Of a stretch of 64,000 bases of DNA, positions 18,550 to 25,721 are shown piece after piece. The translations under genes and the position numbers were made by a program. Location: positions 1,141,397-1,205,396 of the forward strand of contig CABOHA010000001.1 in NCBI GenBank assembly GCA_902399975.1, in the 5' to 3' direction. The notes under the pieces are model-generated. The model was not told where the DNA came from. It made no database searches and saw only the letters and a list, made by a program, of their open reading frames with translations. Positions within the stretch are counted from its first letter, which is position 1; each line of letters starts with the position of its first letter. Origin of the DNA: Coriobacteriaceae bacterium. GTDB lineage: Bacteria > Actinomycetota > Coriobacteriia > Coriobacteriales > Coriobacteriaceae.

Positions 18550-19706
18550 GTCTCAATAAAGGCGGCGATGCGCGTCTCTATCTGGCCCATGTCGCCGTTG
18601 CTGTAGTCGGTCTCGATCTTCATATACGGAATACCCGCACCCTCGACGGCCTCCTGCATGCGTGCACTCTCCACGTTAAAGGTGTGGCACGCCTGGAGCA
18701 CGCTCTCCACTACGCCATCGACGTGATACTTCTTGCACATGGCCAGCGTGTTCTCCATACGACCGTCGTTGGGCGTCATAACCGAGCAGTTGATATCCAG
18801 GTAGCGGTCGGCGATCGCACGCAGGATGTCGGGCGCATCCGGGTCGACCATCATGGCCGCCGTGCGCTCACCCGAGCAGTCATCCATACACACGACCACG
18901 CCGCCGTTGGACTCGATGGTGCGACCGATCTTGTTGATCACGCCGCCCACGGGGCAGCCGGTGATCAGGATGCGCTTGGCATCCGCCGCAACCGGGCGCT
19001 CACCCGCGTCGTAGGCCTCGCGCAGCTTGGCAACCTTTTGCTCCAGTTGCTGCGTATAGGCCTCGATATCAAAGCTGAACGTACCGGCGAACATGGTGCT
19101 CATCAGGTCGACGCCGCTCATGGCCGCCGGCTGGTTGGCCTGCAGCGCAAACATCTCGAGCTGAGCCGCACGCAAACGGTTGCGACGACGGACGGCAGCG
19201 TGCAGGTCATCGTCGGTAATCGTGATGCCGTAGAAGCCCTCGAGTTCCTCCTTGAGCAGGCGGCACTCCTCGTACCAGCCCTCGCGCTCGTAGGCGCGGT
19301 CGCGACCCTGCGGAAGATGCAGAATGTGCGTGCGCTTAAGCTCGTTTAAGAGCTCGTACATCTTCTTCTTGCCGTCGCAGGTGGTCTCACCGATGATCAT
19401 GTCGCTAAAGTACGTAAACGGGCACTTTTGCGAGTAGGCAAAGCCGTACGTCGATTTGATGAGCGGACACAGATTTGCCGGCAGCACTTTCTCGGCCTCG
19501 GGGATCACCTCATCGGACGTACCGCACAGAGCGACACTTGCGGCCCCCGCGGCATCGATAATCTCGAGCGGCGTATAGCTGCACAAAAAGCCGACCAGGC
19601 GATTGCCCGCCTGCTTATAATCCTTAACGCGAATAAACGCGGCCTTGCGCTGCTCGTTGAACTCCTCAAACGTGCTGGGCAACGGCTGCTCAATATTTTC
19701 CGACAT
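18543..19706 (-). CDS. Double-cubane-cluster reductase (2-hydroxyacyl-CoA dehydratase D-component family), YjiM-like, first paralogue
   Basis: A 387-residue member of the HgdB/double-cubane-cluster family, in which cysteines bind an [8Fe-9S] or [4Fe-4S] centre that receives electrons from an ATP-driven activase. Visible cysteine motifs are [34 protein letters not shown] and [13 protein letters not shown], the last being characteristic of double-cubane proteins. Further cysteines lie in [14 protein letters not shown] and [11 protein letters not shown]. The ATG at 19706 has AGGAG upstream and is preferred over one 30 codons earlier, which would overlap the structured element. The protein lacks the CoA-enzyme partner context, so reduction of a small unsaturated or nitrogenous substrate is as likely as 2-hydroxyacyl-CoA dehydration. 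The substrate cannot be assigned. Confidence 0.85.
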   Translation of the reverse strand: MSENIEQPLPSTFEEFNEQRKAAFIRVKDYKQAGNRLVGFLCSYTPLEIIDAAGAASVALCGTSDEVIPEAEKVLPANLCPLIKSTYGFAYSQKCPFTYFSDMIIGETTCDGKKKMYELLNELKRTHILHLPQGRDRAYEREGWYEECRLLKEELEGFYGITITDDDLHAAVRRRNRLRAAQLEMFALQANQPAAMSGVDLMSTMFAGTFSFDIEAYTQQLEQKVAKLREAYDAGERPVAADAKRILITGCPVGGVINKIGRTIESNGGVVVCMDDCSGERTAAMMVDPDAPDILRAIADRYLDINCSVMTPNDGRMENTLAMCKKYHVDGVVESVLQACHTFNVESARMQEAVEGAGIPYMKIETDYSNGDMGQIETRIAAFIETL

Positions 19707-19738
19707 ATAACTCCTAAACCTTTTAACCAACCAAGGAA

Positions 19739-19842
19739 GCGGCTTTCCCAGGTGCCCGAGGTTGCCGTGAAAGAGGCGCGCCGCGTACTTTCGCACGCAA
19801 GCGACGGTTTGAACGGCAAGATCGGGTGCCTGGGAAAGCCGC
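19739..19842. repeat. Structured intergenic element, copy B
   Basis: The arms 19739-19768 and 19813-19842 pair over 30 bp. The core is nearly identical to copy A (GAAAGAGG, GCGTACTTT, ACGCAAGCGACGGTTTGA), but the outer arms differ in sequence and remain complementary to each other. Both copies keep the same non-Watson-Crick positions: a TG/TG step and a GG/GA step in the long stem. It lies between the two double-cubane genes. Confidence 0.8.
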
Positions 19843-19856
19843 CGGGACGGATAGCC

Positions 19857-21140
19857 CTAAATGGTTTCCAAGAAGGCCTCGATCCTGGTTTGCAGTTGGC
19901 CTGCATCCTCACCGGCGTAGTCGGTCGTGATGTGCATAAACGGAATGTCGGCTTCCTCGGCGGCCTTCTCGACCTGGAAGGACTCCATCTCATAGAGCGT
20001 GCAGAACTGCAGCGCCACGTCCACGATGCCGTCGGCATGCAGGTCCTTGGCCATCTGGACAATGTCCTTCATACGCTGGTCGTTGGGCGTAAAGACGGCG
20101 CAGTTGATCTTAAAGTAGCGCTCGGCGATGGCATCGAGCATCTCGTCCACCGTCTCACCGGACTCGTCGACCAGGTCCCTGTAGTAGCGCGAGCCCGTGC
20201 AGGACTCCTCGCCTACCACAACGCCGCCGGCTTTCTCGATGAGGTTGAACAGCTTCCAGTTGGGCACGGCCATGGGCGTGCCGGTGTACAGAATGCGCTT
20301 GGTCCCCTTGGGCGCCACGCCCTCGCCGGTCTCGACACGCTGCTCGCACTCAGCCGCCATATCGTTAATGGCTCCAGTCAGACGTGGCGTGTCGTCCATA
20401 AAGGCGGCCTGAACGGTCAGCAGGCTGTCAAGACCGCTGATGGGCGCCGGGTCGGCAGCGCGCGTGGCAGCGAGGCGCTGCAGGGCGCGACGCTTCTCAT
20501 TGACGGCGCGGATGGCGGCCTTCAGACGCTCAGGCGTAATCGTGACGCCGCACTCTTCCTCGATCTTGGCGGCGAGCTTCTTGACCTCGGCCTTCCAGGT
20601 CACGAGCGTCGACTCGTCGTGTACGTTGGGAATATCCATGACGTACATGTTCTTTTGCGTGGCAAAAAACTCGTAGGCTTTCTTCTTGCCATCGCAGGTG
20701 TTCTCGCCTACCACCAAGTCACTCGACTCAATGTAGGGGCAGACCTCGCCCAGCTTAAATCCGGCAAAGCTCTTGATAAGCGGACAAGTGTTGCGCGGCA
20801 AGTGCTCCTCGACCTTGTCCGTTGCCCAATCGGCACCCGAGCACAGACCAACGGGAATGCCGTCACAGGCAAGCACGATCTCCTCGGGCACGTAGACGCA
20901 GAACGAGCCCACGATCTTGGTGGCCTCGCCAGCCTCCTTCTTGTCGAGCATCTCCTTAATGCGGCCACTATGGATGTTGGTGGCCACAAAGTCCAGGTAG
21001 GACGTGGACTTGGGGCGATTGTTCTGCGTCAGGAACATGTCGCCGTACATCTGGCCCACGGCGCCCAGCAGCATATCGTGGTCGGCAAGATTCATGCCGA
21101 GGCTCTCCCACATCGGATGGAAATCGAATTCTTCAGCCAT
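19857..21140 (-). CDS. Double-cubane-cluster reductase (2-hydroxyacyl-CoA dehydratase family), YjiM-like, second paralogue
   Basis: A 427-residue paralogue of the next gene with the same cysteine set: GSFCVYVPEEIV, LPRNTCPLIKSFAGF, LGEVCPYIESSD and GENTCDGKKKAYE, plus GEESCTGSRYY and VALQFCTLYEMES. It has about 35 more residues at the N-terminus than its neighbour (WESLGMNLADHD). ATG at 21140 with GAGGGG 7 bp upstream. It is the first full-length gene of the apparent operon. A short leader ORF and an operator-like dyad lie upstream. The two paralogues plus one activase suggest a hetero-oligomer or two enzymes sharing one activator. The family is clear; the substrate is unknown. Confidence 0.85.
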   Translation of the reverse strand: MAEEFDFHPMWESLGMNLADHDMLLGAVGQMYGDMFLTQNNRPKSTSYLDFVATNIHSGRIKEMLDKKEAGEATKIVGSFCVYVPEEIVLACDGIPVGLCSGADWATDKVEEHLPRNTCPLIKSFAGFKLGEVCPYIESSDLVVGENTCDGKKKAYEFFATQKNMYVMDIPNVHDESTLVTWKAEVKKLAAKIEEECGVTITPERLKAAIRAVNEKRRALQRLAATRAADPAPISGLDSLLTVQAAFMDDTPRLTGAINDMAAECEQRVETGEGVAPKGTKRILYTGTPMAVPNWKLFNLIEKAGGVVVGEESCTGSRYYRDLVDESGETVDEMLDAIAERYFKINCAVFTPNDQRMKDIVQMAKDLHADGIVDVALQFCTLYEMESFQVEKAAEEADIPFMHITTDYAGEDAGQLQTRIEAFLETI

Positions 21141-21299
21141 GGCGGTTCCCCTCTCGAACCAAAAACGGATAACAGCGGTATCGATGCACGACGGGCGGCG
21201 ATTGCCCTGCCGTGCTCAAACCCGGAATTTTGGGGAACCTGCTTTGCGGTTGACTATTTAGTTGTGCGTCGTCTCTCCCGGAGCCGTGAACATACCTGC

Positions 21300-21368
21300 T
21301 CATATGCGGCTCCGAGCGATATATAGGGCACGCGCGGCAACGCGGCAAATGTATGTCGTCTGCGGCAT
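21300..21368 (-). CDS. Possible 22-residue leader peptide upstream of the double-cubane operon
   Basis: ATG at 21368 is preceded by AAAGGAGG at 8-bp spacing, one of the strongest Shine-Dalgarno matches in the window. The frame encodes 22 residues beginning MPQTTYICRV and stops at 21300. The end of the frame lies in the left arm of a hairpin (CGGAGCCG with CGGCTCCG) whose right arm follows the stop. No protein family is recognisable, and it is too short for coding statistics. Its position 160 bp before the first large gene suggests a regulatory leader. It could also be a chance frame behind a ribosome site. Confidence 0.45.
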   Translation of the reverse strand: MPQTTYICRVAARALYIARSRI

Positions 21369-21398
21369 GTGCGCACCCTCCTTTACAAGTTGAGGTCA

Positions 21399-21436
21399 AC
21401 TATATCAACGGTCATCGACCATGCGAACACCGTTGA
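21399..21436 (-). promoter_or_regulatory. Candidate promoter (-10 TATAGT) with operator-like dyad for the double-cubane/selenium operon
   Basis: On the minus strand TATAGT (21404-21399) lies about 30 bp upstream of the leader ORF start. Upstream is an 8-bp inverted repeat TCAACGGT-N16-ACCGTTGA (21405-21412 and 21429-21436) covering the -35 region. A repressor or redox regulator could bind here; its identity is unknown. The rest of the 430-bp gap between modC and the operon holds the leader ORF, two hairpins and the modC terminator. Confidence 0.45.
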
Positions 21437-21531
21437 CATTCGTACGACAGCGTCGTGTGCCGCCTTTAATAAATTATTATCCTGATTGATAAGAGTTTGT
21501 CATCTCTCATTCGACGAACGGCAAAAACAAA

Positions 21532-21558
21532 GCCGCCGAGGCTTATATCCCCGACGGC
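21532..21558 (-). terminator. Rho-independent terminator after modC
   Basis: On the minus strand a GC-rich stem (GCCGTCGGGG with CCTCGGCGGC, one wobble) is followed by TTTGTTTTTG. It lies 12 bp past the modC stop and separates the mod genes from the double-cubane operon. Confidence 0.8.
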
Positions 21559-21569
21559 ATTACCCGGCG

Positions 21570-22640
21570 CTATCGACAAACCAAATGAATCCTGCTCGCA
21601 TCAAAATGCATGCGCAAGGTCTCCCCCGCCTGCGCCAACTCCTCTACAGACACGCTCACCTTGTTGACCTTCCACTGCAGACGCGTGGGTGCATCAACAC
21701 ATGGCACGTCCAACAGCACCAGCCGCTCAAAACGCGAATCACTCACACGGGCCACGTGCAAATCGTAGCTGTTGCGGCCCCGCTCGGCACGATTGTCAAC
21801 ATGGAAGTAACTTGCGCGAATCCCCAGGTACGCCACATCATCGGGAACCTCGCGTCCCACGTTAAAGGTCATGCCCCAGTCGAGGGCCTCAACCTCTTCG
21901 TCGCCGATCTTGCGCGCACGGCTCGTGTTCTTGCAGCCCGTCAGGCGCAGTGCCGCCAACGTCTGCGGGCGGCGGACCACGTCCTCGACAGAGCCGATCT
22001 CCTCAACATGCCCGTCGTGCATCACGCAAATGCGCTCGCACAGGCGGCATGCCTCGTCAATATCGTGGCTCACGTAGAGCACGGTACGGTTACAGACGTC
22101 GAACAGGTCGAGCATGTTCTGCTCAAGCGCGCTCTTGAGATACGCGTCGAGCGCGCTCATGGGCTCGTCGAACATAAAAATGCCCGGGTGTGCCGCCACC
22201 ATGCGAGCAAGCGCCACACGCTGCTGCTGGCCGCCCGAGAGGCGCGCGGGATAACGGTCGGCAAAGTCGGCCAGTCCAAAGATGCCCAGGTAGCGCTCGG
22301 CAAGTTGCCTGCGCGCTGCGGCGTCACCTGCACCCTCAACGCCGGCGCACACGTTATCGGCCACCGTCATATTAGGGAACAGCTGATAGTTTTGAAACAT
22401 CAGGGCGCTTTTTCGCTCCTGGGGCGAAAGGTTGATGCCCGCCGCAGAGTCAAAGAAGGTCACGCCGTTGACGACGATCTTTCCCTCGTCGGGCGTCTCC
22501 ACACCGGCAATGCAGCGCAGCGTGCAGCTCTTGCCACAGCCCGAGGCGCCCAGCAGCGCCACACGCTCCTCGCCGGCCTCAAGCTGCATGTCGAGCATAA
22601 ACCCGGGATAGCGTTTTTTGATTTCCAAAACGAGCGACAT
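21570..22640 (-). CDS. modC: Molybdate ABC transporter ATP-binding protein
   Basis: A 356-residue ABC ATPase that powers molybdate uptake. The Walker A is GASGCGKSC, the Q-loop FQNYQLFPN, the signature LSGGQQQR, Walker B GIFMFDEPMSALD and the switch His in YVSHDIDEA. The C-terminal third (from about residue 235) is a regulatory extension with the shape of a MOP/TOBE domain, though more divergent. The ATG at 22640 has GGGAGG upstream. It starts 3 bp after the modB stop, so the two are co-transcribed. Sulfate or tungstate specificity cannot be excluded from this gene alone, but the modA and moeA/mogA neighbours favour molybdate. Confidence 0.88.
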   Translation of the reverse strand: MSLVLEIKKRYPGFMLDMQLEAGEERVALLGASGCGKSCTLRCIAGVETPDEGKIVVNGVTFFDSAAGINLSPQERKSALMFQNYQLFPNMTVADNVCAGVEGAGDAAARRQLAERYLGIFGLADFADRYPARLSGGQQQRVALARMVAAHPGIFMFDEPMSALDAYLKSALEQNMLDLFDVCNRTVLYVSHDIDEACRLCERICVMHDGHVEEIGSVEDVVRRPQTLAALRLTGCKNTSRARKIGDEEVEALDWGMTFNVGREVPDDVAYLGIRASYFHVDNRAERGRNSYDLHVARVSDSRFERLVLLDVPCVDAPTRLQWKVNKVSVSVEELAQAGETLRMHFDASRIHLVCR

Positions 22641-22643
22641 AGC

Positions 22644-24086
22644 TTATCGACCTCCCTGCGGTGCTGCGTCGTCGCGCATAAGCTCGGCCAGCGCCTCGCG
22701 ATCGATGCGCAAGGCATCGCCGCCGACCGGGTCGAGCGAATCGGTCTGGCTGCCCAGCCGCTTGGCCTGCTTGCGCTCCGCACGGGAGAGACCACGCTCG
22801 CGATACTTTTGCGAATGCGCCGTGTACATGTTGATGAACAGGATTACCAGGAAACTAAACACGATCACGACGACGACCCAAAAGAGGGCCACCGAGGTGT
22901 TGCCGCCCATCCACTCAAAGTAGATGGCGATGGGAATGGTCTGCGTAATACCGGCGTAGTTGCCCGCAAAGAACAGGGTGCAGCCAAACTCTCCCATCGC
23001 GCGGGCAAAGGCGAGCACCGTGCCGGCGGCAATCGAGGGCCAGCCGAGCGGCATCATGAGCTTGGTAAAGATGCGACACTCGGACCATCCCAAGGTTCGC
23101 GCGGCGTCGAGCATCTGCGTGTCGAGGCTCTCGAAGGCTCCGAGTGCCGTGCGGTAGACCAGCGGAAACGACACAACGACGGCCGAAATGACCGCCGCCG
23201 GCCACGTAAAGACAATCGAGATGCCGTGCGCGATGAGCCACTGGCCCACCCCGGTCGAGCGGCCAAACAGCATGAGGAGCAGAAAGCCACAAACCGTGGG
23301 CGGCAGCACCATAGGAATCGTAAAGACCGAATCGAGCAGGCCCTTGATGCGACTCGAGGTACCCATAGTCTTCCACGCGGCGAACAGGCCCAGCGCAAAG
23401 GAGATCAGCAGGGCAAGGCCACTCGTTTTAACGGACACCCAAAACGGGCGATAGTCGATGTCGCCCAAAAAGGAAGCCAGAGAGGTCAAGGGGCCCTGCT
23501 CATCCCGCAACGCGACAGACGACGCCTCTACCATTTGAGCGCTATCAAGCCAACGCGCGCCGCCCTTGGCATCACCCGAGGCTGATGCAATCACCACATA
23601 GCGGTCCCCATCCGCACCACGCGCATCAAAGCCATAGGTATACCCGCCGGCATCAAACGTTGTTTCCGCCGTGACATACCAAGGAAGATCCACGTCCCCT
23701 AGCTGCGCACCTCCCATGCAGTTTGCGCTGTCGAGCTCACAGACAAGGGCCTTGAGACCCGATACGCACTCGTTGTCCTGCGGATCCAATCCATACTTCT
23801 CGACTGCCTTGGGCGATATCCACACCACAACGCGATCGGCAGCGGGCGCCACCACAAGGTCCACGTCCTCGTCAACGGGAAACCGGTAGCCCTCAGGCTG
23901 GCCCTCCATGGCACGAGCGGTCCCCTTGGCCAACCGCTCAAAACCCTCGATCCCATAGGAAAGCCCATGAGCGGTCGCAGCAACCTGGGCCCCGTCCTCA
24001 GCGTCCCCAGCAACCGCAAATCCCGGCACCCAGCAAAGCGCGAGGGTCAAAGCACAGGCGACAAGCATGCGGAATCTTTTAAGCAC
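22644..24086 (-). CDS. modB: Molybdate ABC transporter permease with an unusual N-terminal extracytoplasmic domain
   Basis: A 480-residue protein, about twice the usual ModB length. The GTG at 24086 has GGAG 6 bp upstream and opens a signal-like segment (LKRFRMLVACALTLALCW). About 190 residues follow with no recognised family, predicted outside the membrane and containing VDLVVAPAADRVVVW and a small cluster of cysteines. From about residue 225 a standard binding-protein-dependent permease begins, with hydrophobic helices and the EAA-type loop LDAARTLGWSECRIF, then LAFARAMGEFG. The C-terminal 50 residues are polar. It lies between modA and modC. The N-terminal part may be an extra substrate or regulatory domain, or a remnant of a fused binding protein. 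Confidence 0.85.
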   Translation of the reverse strand: MLKRFRMLVACALTLALCWVPGFAVAGDAEDGAQVAATAHGLSYGIEGFERLAKGTARAMEGQPEGYRFPVDEDVDLVVAPAADRVVVWISPKAVEKYGLDPQDNECVSGLKALVCELDSANCMGGAQLGDVDLPWYVTAETTFDAGGYTYGFDARGADGDRYVVIASASGDAKGGARWLDSAQMVEASSVALRDEQGPLTSLASFLGDIDYRPFWVSVKTSGLALLISFALGLFAAWKTMGTSSRIKGLLDSVFTIPMVLPPTVCGFLLLMLFGRSTGVGQWLIAHGISIVFTWPAAVISAVVVSFPLVYRTALGAFESLDTQMLDAARTLGWSECRIFTKLMMPLGWPSIAAGTVLAFARAMGEFGCTLFFAGNYAGITQTIPIAIYFEWMGGNTSVALFWVVVVIVFSFLVILFINMYTAHSQKYRERGLSRAERKQAKRLGSQTDSLDPVGGDALRIDREALAELMRDDAAPQGGR

Positions 24087-24154
24087 GAAAAGCTCCAAGC
24101 GAATACAAGGACGGAGTGAAACACAAAACGATGGAATTATCGCGCCAAGCCGCA

Positions 24155-25027
24155 CTACTCGGAAAGCTCAAAGCCGTACTTAGCCCAAATCTTCTGCGCC
24201 TTCTTGTTGGTCAGACAGAAGTCGATGAACGCCTTGGCCTCGTCGGCGTGCTCGGAGCTCTCGGCAACGGCACCCGGGTACACGATGGGCTTGTGCGAAT
24301 CCTCGGGGCACACGAAGGCCTCCTCGATGCCGTCGTAGCGGAAGATGTCAGAGCTGTAGACAAAACCGGCCACGCAGTCGCCTGTGGACACATAGGCGGC
24401 GGCGGTACCAACTTTGTCTGCCAGTGCGACCTTGCCGGCGATCTCGGGTGCGTACTCGCCATCATCACCCTCGGTACCGGTGTAGAGGCCCACGGAAGCC
24501 AGCGCTTGGTTAGCATACTTGCCGGCGGGAACGGTCTTGGCGTCGCCGATGGCGATCTTGCCGTCCAGGTTCGCAACGTCGGCGATGGCCTCGACCTTGG
24601 TATCGGAGCCCTCGGCGCGAATGATCACAAGGTCGTTGACGAACATATCCTCACGGGTGTCGGTGTCGACGAGCTCGGCGGCTTCGGCGTCATCCATGGT
24701 GCCCTTGGAAGCGGTGATGAGCACATCGGCCGTGGCGCCGGCACGCATCTGCTCGACGAGGTCGCCGGAGGCCTTAAACTGCGTGTCGGCAAAGGTGGTG
24801 CCGGTCTGCTCGGTGTAAAGCTCCTGAACCTCGGGCAGAGCCTTCTCGAGCGAGTTGGCGGCAAAGACCTGCAGCTCGACAGCTTTCTTGGAAGATGCCT
24901 TAGCAGAACCGGCATCTGATCCGGCCGGCTCGGACGTCTTGCTGCCCGAACAGCCGGCAAGACCAAGGCCGGCAGCGGCGACAGCAGAGAGCGAGACGAA
25001 TCCGCGGCGAGAAACCATATCGAACAT
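24155..25027 (-). CDS. modA: Molybdate-binding lipoprotein of the Mod ABC transporter
   Basis: A 290-residue periplasm-equivalent binding protein anchored by a lipid. The N-terminus has SRRGF, a possible twin-arginine motif, then a hydrophobic stretch and the lipobox LAGC, followed by a Ser/Gly/Ala-rich spacer. The mature domain starts ELQVFAANSLEKALPEV, the type of opening seen in ModA, with GDLVEQMRAGATADVLITAS and VYPGAVAESSEHADEAKAF later. Start at 25027 with AAAGGG upstream; an in-frame start eight codons earlier lacks a good site. It precedes modB by 68 bp. A candidate promoter with an inverted repeat lies just upstream. Confidence 0.9.
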   Translation of the reverse strand: MFDMVSRRGFVSLSAVAAAGLGLAGCSGSKTSEPAGSDAGSAKASSKKAVELQVFAANSLEKALPEVQELYTEQTGTTFADTQFKASGDLVEQMRAGATADVLITASKGTMDDAEAAELVDTDTREDMFVNDLVIIRAEGSDTKVEAIADVANLDGKIAIGDAKTVPAGKYANQALASVGLYTGTEGDDGEYAPEIAGKVALADKVGTAAAYVSTGDCVAGFVYSSDIFRYDGIEEAFVCPEDSHKPIVYPGAVAESSEHADEAKAFIDFCLTNKKAQKIWAKYGFELSE

Positions 25028-25087
25028 GTTCAACCCTTTCGAACGATACACCCGGGCACCTCGCCGCAGGCTTTATTCTGTAATTAG

Positions 25088-25127
25088 ATTATACTTCGGT
25101 GCGAATAATGATTCTGAGAAATTATTC
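25088..25127 (-). promoter_or_regulatory. Candidate modA promoter with inverted-repeat operator
   Basis: Minus-strand TATAAT (25093-25088) lies 61 bp upstream of the modA ATG. GAATAAT at 25103-25109 and ATTATTC at 25121-25127 form a 7-bp dyad with an 11-bp spacer that covers the -35 region. A molybdate-responsive repressor such as a ModE-like protein would fit, but the sequence does not match the E. coli ModE box closely. Confidence 0.5.
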
Positions 25128-25189
25128 TTGTCTGAGAATATAGTTTCAGGCACGCCTACAGAATGCCGTCCCCTTGGGCGCAAATAATA

Positions 25190-25218
25190 GGCGGAGCAGC
25201 CGTTCAGGTCGCCCCGCC
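25190..25218 (-). terminator. Weak terminator-like hairpin after mogA
   Basis: An 8-bp stem (GGCGGGGC with GCTCCGCC, one G-U) has a 13-nt loop and is followed on the minus strand by TATTATTTG. It lies between mogA and the modA promoter. Confidence 0.45.
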
Positions 25219-25231
25219 GCAGGTAAACCGC

Positions 25232-25711
25232 TTAGTTGGTATGTCCGCCGCCCGCTGTCATTTGGGCTGCATGCTCCAGCTGGTCCGCTATGGCCTCCCA
25301 GCTTTCGCGGGCGGCCTTCGTAGAACCGGGAAAGTTTACGACAAGTGTATGACCTCGTTGCATGCAAATAGCGCGCGAGAGCATAGCGCGGTGCGTCTTG
25401 GTCATGGAGTAGGCACGGATCGCCTCTGCAATACCCGGCACATCGCGCTCGCAAACGGCACGCGTCGCCTCGGGCGTCACATCGCGCATCGAAAGCCCCG
25501 TGCCGCCGCAGGTGAGCACGACATTGGCGTGGCACTCATCGGCGGCTTCCACAATGGCATCACCGATCTCGCTGACGTCGTCGCGCACAACCACATGTGA
25601 GGCGACCGTCCAGCCCTGCGCCTCGATAAGTTCCTCGAGTGCGGCTCCGGCCTCATCCTGGGCAAGATCGCGCGTGTCCGAACACGTCACGATCGATATC
25701 TTCAGCTCCAT
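25232..25711 (-). CDS. mogA: Molybdopterin adenylyltransferase-type protein (MogA/MoaB family)
   Basis: A 159-residue cytoplasmic protein of molybdenum cofactor synthesis. It adenylylates molybdopterin before metal insertion by MoeA. VLTCGGTGLSMRDVTPEAT is the MPT-binding signature with its conserved aspartate. NFPGSTKAARESWEAI is the usual C-terminal segment. The ATG at 25711 has AGGAGG upstream. It begins 10 bp after the moeA stop, so the pair is an operon in the order used by the pathway. It cannot be separated from MoaB by sequence alone; adenylylation is expected for either. Confidence 0.9.
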   Translation of the reverse strand: MELKISIVTCSDTRDLAQDEAGAALEELIEAQGWTVASHVVVRDDVSEIGDAIVEAADECHANVVLTCGGTGLSMRDVTPEATRAVCERDVPGIAEAIRAYSMTKTHRAMLSRAICMQRGHTLVVNFPGSTKAARESWEAIADQLEHAAQMTAGGGHTN

Positions 25712-25721
25712 AGTATTCCTC

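Noticed and set aside
21133..21399. A cysteine-containing 88-codon minus-strand frame upstream of the second double-cubane gene
   Set aside because: Its TTG start has no ribosome site and it overlaps the leader ORF, which has a far better one.
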